From contig JAJSPD010000042.1 in assembly GCA_021307315.1 (NCBI GenBank), forward strand, positions 186,001 through 250,000: DNA of 64,000 nt, read 5' to 3'. The notes under the pieces were generated by a model. That model had not been told where the DNA came from. It saw nothing but the letters and a program-made list of their open reading frames with translations, and ran no database searches. This DNA comes from Bisporella sp. PMI_857 (Eukaryota > Ascomycota > Leotiomycetes > Helotiales > Helotiaceae). Made by a program: the position numbers and the translations under genes. Below are positions 1 to 13,010 of the stretch, in pieces; within the stretch, counting starts at the first letter, position 1, and each line of letters starts with the position of its first letter.

Positions 1-3000
1 GTTGTGTATCGAAGGGCTTTGGCTAGTCAACCACAAGTAGGCCCTATTCAGTTCACTCATTTTCTTGTTACATGAGATGGGATTTGTGTCACGCCGTCGC
101 TGGATTTGCCATATACGTCGGGTTTTTAACAGCAAAGGATATTACAAGGTTCATGAAATATCTCGTGGAACAAGGGCAGTTTTTAACGGCCCAAGCTTGA
201 CCAAAGCACAATACGCTTAACACTTATGCACGGTTAATCTCCTTTCGTCTGGAACAACATGAAATGTCTCTAATATCGGCAGCATTGCTACGAATCAGGA
301 TCAACAACAGGAGATGGTAATGTGATGCCCTATGGGAATGCTACAAATGGGGCTTGTCGGCTAGCCCGTACATGTCACCGATCATAGATGTTGCGCTGCA
401 GTAATTTTGACCCTTATAGATCCCTATTGGGATGTAACAAAGGATCACGTTGCTATCACAAACATCAAGCTGCATTTTCCCGACTTTTAATAGCCGCTAT
501 CGTCACCATATATTGAACACCTCTGCGAATGATTAGTTAGGTCGTGAAAGGTGCATGCATCACAAGGCAGAGCTTGGACTCCGATCCTCTTCTTTGTCGC
601 GTTCTTGGAAAAAGGTAAACAAATCAACCATATTGCAAATGACACTGTACAATATGTCTACAGTACCTTTTTGTCATATAAACTACTTTCTTAAGTGCTA
701 ATAAGAACGACAGTGCACCTTAGCTCTGTACTTTAAGGAGGAAATAGGGCAGGGCTGCAGGGCTAAATCGGAACTTAAATGCCCAGTCTACCAGTGTGGA
801 TTTCAGCCATTGCACTAGGTGGTCTACCAGAAAACAATTTTAACACAATCTGCCCAATCATGCTTTTTAGCTGCTTCAAGACGGCATCTTTGTGGATGTG
901 AGGCTAGAAGGCACTAAAGGCTTCCTTGCATCTTCATTTCCATGTGGAACTCACGAGTCAGCGACCAGGTGGGACGGCAATCTGTTTTATTCGATGAAAG
1001 ATTTGCCTTTCTAACAGGGAGAGAACTAAGATTCTCAACATCATACATGAACACGACAGCACGAGGTGCGACGTACGGCATGTCTCAAGATGTGTAATGT
1101 ATGAAACTTACTCGAGGTCTCGGTCAGTCCGGAATAGATCCGAGATAGAGCCATGAATATCTCAATGGCGTCATGACACTCCTTTCATGCAGAGCTGAAC
1201 TTTTTTCGCCTCAATAGCTCCAAATTTACGCAATCAGTTTTCGCGAAAGCTCCAGGTCAAAATTTGACAATTGCATATTCTTTTAGTAGACACGCGGATA
1301 CGGATAGGAAAGTCTAAAGTTTCCAAGCCGAAATCTTAATTGGATCGCCTACCTAGTCGCCACTATTGCATTCTTATTCTTATTTTTCCTGGGGGACAGC
1401 TTGACGCATCAAAGCTTGACATACATCAAATCTCCAAAAATCCTGCTTTGTCGAACTTGTTTAGTGGATGCCTTCAAGTCCCAAGTTCATATTTCAACAA
1501 GCGGCCGGCCTCCTTTTGGGATGCTGCCGTGTGTGTTCAAGGATTCAACCCCGCAACTCGCTTCTCCCAACGGCTGGCCATCCGCGGCCTTCCTCGTGGG
1601 CACCGAGTTTCATGCTTCGCGTATACCCGCAATCAATTATTCATATCATTGCGAGGCAATTTCTGTATTCGCCTTCCCGTGCCAATTCGGAAATGAACAT
1701 AGTCATCAGAGCTGCGATGGACCCTGATTTCTTCCTCTTTAGTTGAATTACGGTCCCTATGTTACTTAGTGATATGCATTGATAGCGAGCCGCGTGCCTG
1801 ACTATTGATGTGTTTCCCATGTGCTGCTCCCTTACTATACGTTGAAAAGCCCATCCAGTAACTGGTCGGCCTTGGCAGAAGCCGAGAACAAGATCTTCCG
1901 CGGATCATTATGATGACCGATCTAGATAACCTGACCAGGAGGCGATGAGACGAGACTGGGCCACTCACTGGCTTGCTAGAATCGTTTGAGCAGAAGAATT
2001 GAAAAGCCTTTTTCTTGAGAATTAATATCGTTGGATTTTACTATACTGTACATTGAGGAAGAAGACTGATCTAAGGGACTGACTGGAATCATGAACTACA
2101 CCCACATCCACGTCCCTGTGCGCCCACGTCCACGCCTTCATGGTGGCTGCCACGCAGAGTCAGCATTCTCAGACAAGCTGCACAATCGAGCCGCCCCTTG
2201 TAACTATATCCCGTCCTCTCTAATTTCATGACCAAATCGTCCACGCCCACAAACTCTATTTCTACGTCCGTTCACAACCAAATCAATCGATAGCCCAAAG
2301 ACATCCAAGATCAATTTCACAACACTCATTCCCCCCATAAACCCACCAGCCAACCAGAGCCGATCATCAATCAACCCGAACCATAAAATCACAATATAAC
2401 CCCATCGATTGTCCAGAATGCCCCTCCGCATTACCTGGATCCTGTTTCAAAACCCCTCCCCTCCCCTCATCTTGACCTGGCAGTGCCAGGCAAGGCAGAG
2501 GGGGATCCCTCCTTCCAAGTCCCAAGCACGTGGATGTGAAGAATCTCGACTTAAGGATTGCGCCACGCAGGAGTCCAGATAATTCATGCTAGAAGCTGGA
2601 ACCAGGGAGCTGAACCCAAAAAGCAAAAAGAGGAAGATCAGGATCATCAGATTCCCTACTAAAAATAAATAAAAATTAACTTGCCATATCGTACATGAGA
2701 TGCTCAGCTCGGCGTTCTAGATGCTGCCTAGGCGATCTAGGGGGAAAACAGATGGGTAGAGGGACACGGCGACGAGATGAAAAGAACTCTTGCCCGATGG
2801 CCATCTTGATTCTGGATATCTTGGTATACCGGCAGTATGAAGAGCTATATCACTGACGACGTTATTATTATCGCCTGCGGCAACTATTCAACCAGGACAT
2901 ATCTCCGCGACCAAGGAAAAAAAAAAAAAAAAAAAAAAAAAGGGTAAAATCGACACTTTGTTCAATGGTAGATAAAAACTACATGCCGTGCTGCGCAAAA

Positions 3001-3159
3001 CCAAATCACTCTTCCCCCCCCCCTCCCCCCCACCAAAAGAACGCTCAATCAGAAAGCCCAACCAACCCGCTAAAGAAACAAAAAAGAACAGACACACACA
3101 CACACGCACACTCATACACGCACATACATTTCCCAGCAATCACCAGATCTCGAGTTGCG
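1..3159. other. Intergenic, no gene seen
   Basis: No open frame here shows a recognisable domain or a convincing series of exons. The short frames between 1340 and 1750 overlap one another in different phases and look random. A 25-base A run lies near the right end, followed by pyrimidine/CA-rich DNA (about 3005-3125) that could be the 5' untranslated region of the small ORF at 3160. Confidence 0.5.
2917..2941. repeat. Poly(A) run of about 25 bases
   Basis: An uninterrupted run of A followed by GGG. No retroelement sequence or target-site duplication is visible beside it, so it is called a simple homopolymer. Confidence 0.9.
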
Positions 3160-3366
3160 ATGGCGCGCACGGACGCAGTCACACAGCCCGAGGCCTTGCG
3201 TCCTGCAGATATCTACCGGCCTCTGCTCTGTCTGAGCGTACAGATTCACAGTGCGTTAGGGCACTTCTTGGATCGAGATTCGCGCGTGAAGCAGATCTGG
3301 ATTGTTCTATTTGGATTGCTTTCTCTTTTTTTGCTTCTTCTCGCATTGTTCACCCGTTCACCGTAA
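3160..3366 (+). CDS. Small single-pass membrane protein (hypothetical)
   Basis: A 68-residue frame starts at an ATG in good context (GCGATGG). It has a polar N-terminal half and one strongly hydrophobic segment at about residues 47-64 (IWIVLFGLLSLFLLLLALF), then a short RSP tail. This looks like a tail-anchored or small single-span membrane protein. The longer frame upstream is low-complexity pyrimidine-rich DNA, so I chose the internal ATG. The stop codon lies inside a perfect donor sequence (GTAAGT at 3363), so this may be the first exon of a longer gene. I found no convincing second exon: downstream DNA runs into a 19-base G tract. Family not recognised. Confidence 0.4.
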   Translation: MARTDAVTQPEALRPADIYRPLLCLSVQIHSALGHFLDRDSRVKQIWIVLFGLLSLFLLLLALFTRSP

Positions 3367-4177
3367 GTCCGGTGGCGTTCTTTTTTCCTCTCTTTTGGGC
3401 TTCTTCTGCTTTCATACTATGTGGTCTGTGTTGTGTGTTTCTCTAGAGTGGGGCGGGATTTCCTCTTTTTGGGAAGGGGGGGGGGGGGGGGGGGCGTTGT
3501 CTTTGATATATGAGGTGGGCGGTGAGGTGGTGGTGCTGGTGGTGCTGCTTTGTTAGTTACGGGAGTTCAAGGTTCAAGGTACGAGGTTGGGGTTAATATC
3601 GATGGGATGGTTAGTTTCGTGCTCGAGGTAGATTGCGGGTGGAAGGGTGGAAGGGTGGAAACCTGGATGTAAGGAATGGGGTGAGGCTTTGATCGGGCTT
3701 AGAATGGGTCTACCGTTTCCTACGAATATTTTGCATATCGAGTAGATGCTGTAGTGCAAATGAGCATGTTTCTCAGTTCATTGTTTGCTTTCATGATTAG
3801 TATATGCGTATGTCGAGTTATGTGTAAACAAATCATGATTCTGGCTTTAGGCTTTGCTTCCAAGATTTTCCTTGTTCCATCCAAGTAGACAAGGCTTCAT
3901 ATTAAACTCATATTCCAGAGGTATCTGAGTTAATACGGAATATCTTTGCTCTCGACTACATCAACTCTATCTCCAACAAGATATAGATGTCATGATAGAG
4001 AAGAAATTCCACACGCTTATCTTGTCCCCCAAGTAACAGTCAGCTGGTAACCTTCCTAGAAAGTTATTAAGCCATCTTCATAAATTTCATATTCCTCTTG
4101 TCCGCAAGCCAATTTACTTTGGACAACTGAATCGAATGATGCCCACTTCCACCAATCGTTTTAGTAAATTCATATGA
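3367..4177. other. Intergenic with G homopolymer
   Basis: No gene is seen. The stretch holds a 19-base G run (3476-3494) and the 3' flank of the minus-strand transporter. Confidence 0.5.
3476..3494. repeat. Poly(G) run of about 19 bases
   Basis: Homopolymer in non-coding DNA. Tracts like this are prone to length errors in sequencing and could adopt quadruplex-like structure. Confidence 0.85.
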
Positions 4178-5916
4178 TCACTCCTTTTCATCTATCGTGA
4201 AACCGGGTCTGGAATCAGTGCTAGGCGTCACAGCATTTTCTTCCCCCGTTACAAGCTGTCTCTTCTCTGTCCTCGTAGCAATCCACAAGAGACCCGTAGT
4301 CCATACTCCAAGGGCAACGCTCGTAGCTATCATCGCCCACATCCCGCGCGTGAAGTATGGAGCGTAGGTTGCGGCATAGAAGACGATCGACCACCACGCG
4401 TTCACCGCACCAGACATCATATTCATGCTGCCCAGGACCACAGCGCGGAACGTCTCGTCCTCATAACGCATGCAGTCGTTCGCCCACGCGAAGAACGTGG
4501 CCTGACATGCATACACGGATCCAGCGAGGTAGTATGCCGTGAACGACACGGTTTTCGTCTCGCCATTGACCAGTATCATGATTGCGGTAAGGTTCCCCAT
4601 GATGAAGATGAAGTAGCCAACAAGATATCGCTTCCCACCGTAGAAATCCGTGAGCGTAGCCCAGAACAGGGTCGAGACGATGCCCACGGCCGGCACCCCG
4701 GTAGCATAATTGTTCAGCTGCGCGACGGAATATCCTCCCAGCTTCTGTAACCACAGCGAGATGAGCGAGTTCGAAGAGAAGGACTCGGTTTCGCCGGCGA
4801 TTACCCACAGGACCACGAACCCCCACCACTGCCATGAGCTCAGGACCTTCCAGAGGAAAGACCAGTTGAGCGGGAGCTTCTCGCCTGGCTCAGGAACGCG
4901 AGATACTGCGAGGGCGCGCTCCGAGGGCGTGAGGTACGGCGCTTGCGTCGTGCGCGGCGTGTCCGGGAAGAGGAAGAAGCCGTAAGCTGCCACGGGGAGC
5001 GTGATGAGGCCGTCGATTATGAAGAGCCAGCGCCAGCCGGAGAGCCCCGCCCGCCCGTTCAGTCCCCCGTGGATGCCCGTCTGGAGAAAGCCTCCAAACA
5101 TCGTCCCCGCAAGGCCAGAGGCTGTAAAGATGCCGCTGCGTTTTCCGAGCTCGCGTCCCGTGTACCTATATTTTAGAATCTTCGGGTTAGTCTACCTATT
5201 CCAAATGGTTTCTAGAGTATGAAGTTGGTCCAGGAGCGAATTGCTGTAAAGCAAGACATGTTCGAAGAGCATATGCATGTCTTGATAGGAAAACAGCTCA
5301 TGAGACTTCTCAACATGGCGGATTTTGCTCCGAGCAGCCAAACACTTACCATGATCCAAGGATGTAATGAGTACCAACAAACGTGGAGGACTCGGCAATA
5401 CCTTGAAAGAAGCGGATAGCCATAATATGCTGAGGACGGTGAACTGCCGCTGTGCACATAGTGAGGAGGGCCCAGAGAGCCATCATGGAAGGGAAGAACC
5501 GCCGCGGCTTGAAGTATCCCAGGGCAAGGTTATTAGGGACCTGCCCGCTACAAAGGCGTTAGCTATCATATCTTAAACACCCCAACGCAGCTCAAAGACG
5601 CTCACAGAACATATCCAACCGTGAAACACGTGTTGATCACGTTAAGCTCCTTGCCGCGAAAGTTGAGATCCTCCCTCATCCCGGAGACGTATGCCGCGGT
5701 GAGGTTCGACCGGTCCAGGTAGTTCATGAAGTACCTATCAAACGGAAAAAGTTAGATTCGCTATTTTAACTTTCGCCTATACCACAACGGCGAACGAACG
5801 GAGCTTACGCACATCAAGCAGCAGAAAGTCAGAATGAAAAAGTCTATTTTCCGCAACAGTTTCCGCTCCCCTGGCGCGCCTTCCCGCACCGAGAAGTATT
5901 CCTTGAGTCTTGACAT
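4178..5916 (-). CDS. MFS transporter, anion:cation symporter family (Liz1/Dal5-like)
   Basis: Four exons on the minus strand (5813-5916, 5606-5734, 5350-5547, 4178-5165) join in phase to about 472 residues. Introns are 58-184 bp with GT-AG ends. The first donor is the GTGCGT at 5812, which restores the family motif YFMNYLDRSNL after the first helix. Further marks are AYVSGM in loop 2-3, GYVLGQVPNNL in the second helix, RFFQGIAESS in the fourth and the WRWLFIIDG stretch before the sixth. These are typical of the fungal ACS family (pantothenate/Liz1, allantoate/Dal5, biotin transporters), which import organic anions or vitamins with protons across the plasma membrane. Length is slightly below the usual 480-520. 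Substrate cannot be fixed from sequence; a pantothenate- or vitamin-like anion is the best guess. It stands alone. Confidence 0.88.
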
Positions 5917-8235
5917 TCTGGTGCGTAAGCGGCTATATGAGGATAGGGAAGACAGACGGAGGAAATGGGAGAAATGGTTCCTTGTATCCTGTGAGGTTGT
6001 CCAGCTGTGATAACTTGGATGGTTTTTCCCCACTGTTGTTATCATGATTCGGGGGGGCTTGGGCTCTGCATCAAACCCCACTCTCATGGTTATCTTATCG
6101 CTGGGTACTACGTCACTATCTATACATATAGTACATGTTGTGAATAATATATTATATCAGGTTCGTAGAGATGAGGCTTGTAGTTAATAAGCCAGAGTTT
6201 AGTGGACTATTGGTTCCGTTTAGGTTGAACTGGAAATGAAAACGCTTTTCTGAAGTTAGTGGATAGAAAGAAAGTGTTGAAAGTAGTTCAGTCCACCACG
6301 ATTTCCAATGCGTACTGCGTTGGCATGATGGCTACTAACTTTTAGTATATTCCGGACATACTAGTACTTTCTTTATTGTTGAGCAGAAATTCTGGGTGAC
6401 AATATGCTAAAATTACTAATCTGTAGCACCAAAGTCTGTTACCAGAGAAATGCAACTGCCGGGCAAGTCTAAGGCAACCACAGCTCTACCGAAAACCTTG
6501 ACCAAACAATTACTTCGCATGCGGGTGTAAAACTCAATTCATAACAGATGCGGCGGCTAGGTATGGTGTAGAAGCTCCACCACGTGCGAACTCAATCCGT
6601 AGTGAAGTCATAAACCGACCAAGCTCCAGAACAAATGTTTGCCAGGAACGACACTTTTCCATCCATTCCTGAGTCCTTAGACAGGCTTCATAGAAAAATT
6701 AAAACAGCGAATTTTTTGGACCATTTAAAATTTGATCGGAAATCTAGCATGCCACCCTTTCCCGGCGTGTCTGGTTAGTACTTTTGTAGCCAGATCGAAC
6801 GAAGTAGCGTAGCGATTATAAATGTAGCCTGGATCAACGGCTCATTTGCCCAAGGCTCAGATACTCTGTGACTTCCCTTGATTTCTTTAGTCTATTCTTG
6901 TGAGTTCCTATCAAATGTGTGTATTGCTCGGCGTTATTACTAAAGGCATAGTGTTGGGAAATTTGCTTTGACCTTCCACACAATGTGCAAGTGACTCATG
7001 GTATGTATTTCAGCCCTATAACCTCAAGTTATTTCTGTTGTCATCCCGTCATGCTAGTGCCAAGATAGATAGTCGAATGTAGGCTGTGCACCTACCAAAG
7101 CAAGTGATATGTGTGATATAAATCGACTATTGAGGGTCTTCAGATCGTTGGCAGAAGTGGAACGGAAGTTACCAGTCAATCAATTCATCAATACGCCGGT
7201 TTCACCCACCTATTATTTAAGTCGCTGACTGTCTCACGATCAACATTTAACTTCAGATCATGAGCATGCCGCTGAAGAAAAAGGAGATTGCGTATAAGGG
7301 TACTCAAACCCTCTACCCGAACGTCCCGTCCCAGCCAGTCGGAGTCAACCAGGGGGAACTTCCCCAACCGTGCTTTCTTGCGAGTCTTAGCGATCCACTA
7401 ATCTTTATCACCTTGATAATATCAAGCCACGGCTTTAAATTGTGAAGAACAGAACATGTGGGGGTATTAAATGATCTCAATACAAGGGAATGCCAAGCAG
7501 CCATTGGAATTGATCTCGTATTGTCATGGAGTGCATCACCTATTTGTTTTGCTTTGGTTTTGCCCGCTTCATAGCTGATTTTCTCTCCTTCGTCCTTTTC
7601 TTCCTTCGGTCCTTCACCCTTCTCCGGTCCGCCCTCAGCCGAAAACAAATAACAAATAAGGGTGTAAGTTTGAGTATCTGATCCCCAAGCTCTAATGGAC
7701 AGAGTGACCATTTGTGGAGAGAGGTCCGTTCACAAGGAATCGAGGCGTGGCTGCCAAGGTATCTGAACCGTCTTTGTACTAGCCAAATGGTTCAAAGGAC
7801 GCCTCATCGACGCCACCGATCACAATCCGAAACTATCACAAGCACGGAGACCCATCACCTGAAATCGAAGTCCACTTCGATGGCTGCAAATTCAACGCCA
7901 AACGCAAGGATCGCTTGTTTCGCCTGCTTTCGCTTCACGGGTAGTCGATCTTACAAAAGAACCATTCATGCTGCTTCCCCATGGACGGCTCCAGCACCAT
8001 GGAACCAATTTGTACTGAATGCTTAACAATTTACATATGATTTGTACCAGCTCGGTGAGCGAGCCGAGTGGTTCTACGTTGGGAACGACCTCCCTTGCAA
8101 AGCATCCCGTCTTATGCAGGACCTAACCCACCAGTTGTCCGTGCCCTAGTACCTATATCTGTTTGGTTTGCAGCTTATGTATTCTGGTTCTTCTGCCCTT
8201 CACCCATCAACATATGGCCATAACACCCTGTCGCG
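5917..8235. other. Intergenic, possible old gene relic at 7700-8030
   Basis: No intact gene. From about 7700 to 8030 (plus strand) short protein-like stretches such as EVHFDG and EPFMLLPHGRLQHHG appear in different frames next to each other. They could be remains of a decayed gene, but I recognise no family. The rest shows no coding signal. Confidence 0.35.
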
Positions 8236-9571
8236 ATGCAATTGCCGCCACTAGAGGTGATTGCAGCATGGCCAAAGCCGAACTATGAGGATCCTCCAAC
8301 TCGTGGGCCTGTGAATATCATCTTGAACTCGGTCCTCTTTCCTATAGCCTTTGGGATTGTCGGTATTCGAGTATACACTCGTCTTTGTCTGTCTAAATGC
8401 TTTGGAATTGATGACTGGTTCATGCTTCTTGCCCTGTTGCCCACTGCCGCTTTCAGTACAACGGCCTTGGTCATTGAGCTGCACCTGGGTTTCAATAAAC
8501 ACATCTGGGACATACATCTCACCGATCTTGCGATGCTGTCATTAGGTTTGAAGCTGGTAATGGCCGTCCAGATTATGTTTGGCCTGGCTAGTACGCTCAT
8601 CAAATTATCGATGCTCGCTTTGACATATCGAATATTCACATCTGCTTCAAGTCGTCTCAGGCCATGGATCATTGCTGCATTTGTTCTCGTTGCATTGGGC
8701 GGCCTTATATTCGCCGGCGTTGTGGCATTACAGTGCGCGTATGTGCCTTGAAAACCTGCTCACAAGAGGTTCACTAACTTCTTGCTGTTATAGTCCCAAA
8801 GTCTCACAATATTGGACATTTTCTGCGACTCCGCAAAAGTGTATCGACGAAAAAAAACACCTTCTAGCAGCGGGCATCATAAACACCATCACAGATCTGA
8901 TAGTTGTCACACTCCCTATCCCAACTGTTCTTGGTGTCAAGATGCCTTTACGCCAGATGACAATCATTGTGCTGTTGTTTGCTGCTGGTTTTATTGCCAC
9001 TGCTGCAGGGGCAGTACGCACATACTACACCTACAAAATAACTACTTCCTATGATAGGACATGGGATGCTTTTCTCACATGGCTCACAAGCGATATCGAG
9101 CTCTACGTTGGCATTGTATGTTCTCTATCACTAGCCTTTTCCATCGTGTCCTTCTTGTTCCCTCCCTCCACCACATTTTATTCATGACACAGTACAGCTG
9201 ACACAACCTAGATCTGCGCCTCTCTTCCGGCATCCAAAAAGTTCTTTAGCCGATACCTACCTTACCTCATTCCCACATCAATTTACTCTCGCTCCACACG
9301 CACGGCGTCCTCTCACCCTACATATTCGGGGGCAGCAAACCCTTCCCACAGTAGCACATCTCAACATCAAGATATCGAGCTCTCTTCTGCATTTAGGAAA
9401 GATTCAGAAGAGAAATATGGCAATATTGAGGAAGCGATAGTAAAACAGACAACAAGTGTAGATAAGGATGGGAGTTTTGAGAGTGAGGTTAGAGCAACGA
9501 GCAGTTATGGACATGGGAGTAGGTTTACAGGAATGAGCATGGAGAGTACTGATGAACTCGTAAATGACTAG
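8236..9571 (+). CDS. PTH11-like receptor, fungal rhodopsin-domain integral membrane protein
   Basis: Three exons (8236-8738, 8794-9115, 9212-9571) give 394 residues; the introns (GTATGT donors, TAG acceptors) keep phase. The first ~285 residues contain seven likely membrane helices. They carry marks of the fungal rhodopsin-type domain of PTH11-related proteins: GIRVYTRL, the DDWFMLLAL stretch after helix 2, GLASTLIKLSMLALTYRIF in helix 4, TDLIVVTLPIP and AAGAVRTYYTYK. The last ~120 residues are hydrophilic, Ser/Thr-rich and cytoplasmic by the usual topology. No N-terminal CFEM domain is present, so it belongs to the CFEM-less subgroup. In plant pathogens PTH11 senses surface cues; most paralogues have no known ligand. 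It stands alone between two long spacers. Confidence 0.85.
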
Positions 9572-11457
9572 TTAGTTTATTGCTATTTGTGCACATTTTT
9601 GCGTGTTCAAAACTAGAATAAAAGTTTTACAAAGTAATATAAGAACTGTAAATAATTCAACATGTAATGCTATTGATAGTGCAATACTTAACTTTCAACA
9701 GTTTATGAACATTCATAACTTTTGGTTACTCATGTAAAAGCTTTCATGAGCATAAAACCTACGAAGTTGCTTAAAGAACTACGTGTATCTGTATGGTGTG
9801 TGGGTTACAGCTATTGCTACGTCTATTTCAGAACCTAGCCCTAAGAATCAAATCAAAATCATGCGAGAAGGCCACAAGTATACCCTCTCGTTTACATCAT
9901 GGCGGTTTGTGACACATAACCACAACTAATCTTCTAACTCGTTCAACGCTCTTATTTCTGCCAGTGAGCTAACTCAAGCGGCTCCATTGATTCTTCATTC
10001 CTTATTCCACTGTCTCTTGTTACTAGAGTATTTGTCTTTGACAGTTGACCACAGCCGTGCGCGGAATTTCGTCTCGCTCTTTTCGCTAGGTCGAAAGGTA
10101 GTTGCTATAATCCCTCGAATTCATATCTGCCATGAAGTCCCTTTTGGCAAGTCGCTTGCAATCTGGAAAGACGTTGACTGTTGACTTCAACCTGCTCCGC
10201 CGGTTAAACAATTTTTGGGACGTATCTGAGACATCTAAAACGGAGCTCGACAATTAGCTACGTAGCGATTATGTCTTGAGGGAGAACATGGGTTAGACAT
10301 TATAAACTTCAGGTGCGAGTCTGGATTGCGCTGGTGATTTCGAGCCATCATCATGACCTTGGCAATGATTTGGTTTACCCCTGGTGGGCTAATAATTTGG
10401 ATTTAATAAGCACCTTAACTACTCAACTGCCTTTGAAATCCTTCATAATATCTGGAGAGCAGAAATCGAAACCCCTAAAGCTAATGGCTACAACCGAAAC
10501 AGGAGGAAGGAAATCTGGTACGATATTAATGACATCTTTTGTATTCGCCATCACATGGATCATAGGCTAGAAGCGGCTAACTGTGCACGCCAATGTTACA
10601 CAACATCTAGTGCATGGGCATCAGCACACCCTGAGAAGGTCTTGATGTTTCTTCTGGCAGCATTGCTGTGGAAGAACCTAGGGTGTATAAAAGTTGTGTC
10701 CCAATATAGGTTTTCATCAGTTAAACCGGCAAGATCGCCATACGGCGAAGCAATTCCTAAGGCGAAAGAAAACGCTTGTTCATATAAACACACTCGCACG
10801 GGAAGAGATGCAGCCTCAGTGTTCGGTAGAAAGTTGAAGGAGAATCTCTTCAGCCTGACATCTCTAGTTATAGATTAGTTGCTACTGGGATGGGATATGA
10901 TCTTGAGCTGTATTTCAAACATCCAAGGCAACACAAGGGGCAAAAAAGCCCCTGATCCATAAGCGACTCTCCCTTTTCCTAAGCGAGTTCCAAACCGACC
11001 ATATTGCCCGAGCTTTGAATTAGAACCTGACAAATCTACCGGAGAGGTCGTTCGGATGTAAATGAACCATCATGACCTACAGCATACTCTCTACCCTTAC
11101 CGAGCGGTTTGGAAGGAGAAGAAAGACTGACCAGGCGAGAAGATAAGAAATAAATATATGTAGGAGATAAAACGAGATACCCCACAAGGCCGTATAGAGG
11201 CTTCAAACAGAAACGAAGTCTTGTATTTGGTTATGTAAAGACGTACGCTCTTTGGAATAGGTCCCGTTCATGGAAACAATATATTTACGAACCATCATTC
11301 GATAAGCGCCGCGATTAAGGTTCGAGCCAAATTATGCTGCTCAACCTCGTTTTGTCCTGATAACACCCTCCGATGAGACCTAAGTCGTGTTACGCCCTAT
11401 ATTTCCGTATTGCGCCTTTTGATACCCCTAAACACCATTCCGATACAAAGCTGCCTT
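9572..11457. other. Intergenic, no gene seen
   Basis: AT-rich spacer between the PTH11-like gene and the convergent HMG-box gene. Short frames at 9987-10878 show no domain and no exon continuity. Confidence 0.5.
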
Positions 11458-13010
11458 TCAAAAACGCGCATAACGACCATCACCTGCGTGTGATCCGGTC
11501 TCGTCTACGTCTTCTCCCATCTCCACGTCATCATCCCCGTCGGTGTTCCGGCTCGAAGCTACATCGTTTTCGTGTTTAATTAGCGGGATCGCGGCAGAGC
11601 CTGTCTCGGTGGCCGAAGGTCTTGTTTCGGCCTCTGGCTCCGTACTTCGATTTACTGCGTTGAAAGCCGTAGATTCGGTGCCAGCAGTATTTCTTTTCTC
11701 ATTATCACGCATGCTCTTGAAGACGTTGAATTGATGCTCAAATGGAAATCGTTCCTCATCTGTCAGTCTCTGGAATCCATGTGCTAGCTCTGAGTCGACG
11801 TTGAATGTTCCCTCGGCGATTGCAGCCTCATTCTTTGCTACGAGACCGTCTCTTGTGCTATTGCAATATACGTCGAAGACATTTTTCGGCTCCTTTTGAG
11901 GCACGGATAAGGAAGAGACATGGTTAAGCTGACTATGAGCTCCATTAGTCTGTGGAGCACGACGTACATCAGTCGTAAGTGCTCGGGCGTTCAACAGAGA
12001 GTTAGGTTCGGCTTGTGAGTGCGAGAAAGCATCGGAGCTCGGAGAGTGTGTGACGGGCCCTTGCTGAATGAACGTGCTGCTTGTACCATCGCCCAAGTTT
12101 TCAAGGTAAGGTGGTTTCCGATGACCACGCTTCGTGCGGAGCGGCTTTTCTTTCGGCTGCAGAGCATGTTAGTATGGGGATATTTATCTAGTGCCATAGG
12201 ATGAGCGTGAAATCCTTGTGCCAGGAAGTGGAAGGACTGAGCAGATACAGGTGCAGGTAGAGTCTGAGACCATTTTTAGGGTTATTTGGCTCCAAGTAAT
12301 CCTGTCCTTTCAACCCCCCTTAATTTATGACACAATGATATCTTTGCGGTTCCAAGCGTAGCAGATGATGGCAGACGTACAGTGGGAGGCGGACTAGGAC
12401 TACCTTCAGAATCGTCCACGTTTGTGCTTGTTCGCTTTGCGAGTTGTTCGAGTAGAAATGCGCGTTCGAGTCGTAGTTTTTCGATGCCTCTTTGCGCCCG
12501 GACCAACCGAACGCGTGAAGCATCATTCGCTTCTTCGACCTCGTTCAGCCTTTGCTTAAGCTGGATACACTGCATGAAAATTGTGATTAGTAGCTACTTC
12601 GAGAGCCAGGAGACTGGCTAGCATACCTTTCGACGATAAGCTTCTTCGATGGATGGCGCAAGAGGTGGTGGGACGGCACCTGGAATTTTTGTTAGCGGTC
12701 TCTGAAAAGGCACGCAGTGAGAGTCACCGCTGGCAATGACCCTATTTCAATTGGTAAAGCTATTATGGGTATGGTCGTTGTTTTGATAGATAGTCCCAGC
12801 CTTTGTATGTCTCGAAAGAAAACTCCTGGCCACAGGACCCGATACGTTTTAGAGAGAACACTGTTTGTTGCAACCAGCTTGCGAGCCAAAACAATATATC
12901 TCAATTGATTACGGCGTGTTTCTGGCACGATGCAGGCATATAGAGCAGGAAGACGCCAAACCGTTAAGATTCGATAAGGAGTGTAAGTACATACCAGGAG
13001 TAGGAGCCAT
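11458..13010 (-). CDS. HMG-box protein, Nhp10-like (probable INO80 complex subunit)
   Basis: Four minus-strand exons join in phase to 318 residues: 12995-13010 (16 nt, MAPTP plus one base), 12627-12679, 12381-12569 and 11458-12156. The tiny first exon is supported by a GTATGT donor and gives MAPTPGAVPPPLAPSIEEAY. Residues 24-66 form a coiled coil ending in EKLRLERAFLLEQLAKR, which I recall from fungal Nhp10-like HMG proteins. A basic RTKRGHRKPP segment follows, then an HMG-box-like block at about 177-235 (NVFDVYC ... LTDEERFPFEHQF), and an acidic C-terminus (DGDDDVEMGEDVDE). Nhp10 is a DNA-binding subunit of the INO80 chromatin remodeller in the nucleus. The 224-bp last intron has a clear ACTAAC branch site. 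It lies head to head with the CCT theta gene. Confidence 0.78.

Noticed and set aside
2917..2941. Poly(A) tail of a retroposed element
   Set aside because: No element body or flanking duplication was found next to the A run.
2965..3446. Long frames through 3000-3150
   Set aside because: The N-terminal halves are Pro/Thr/His low-complexity translations of C-rich and CA-repeat DNA; only the part from 3160 looks like protein.
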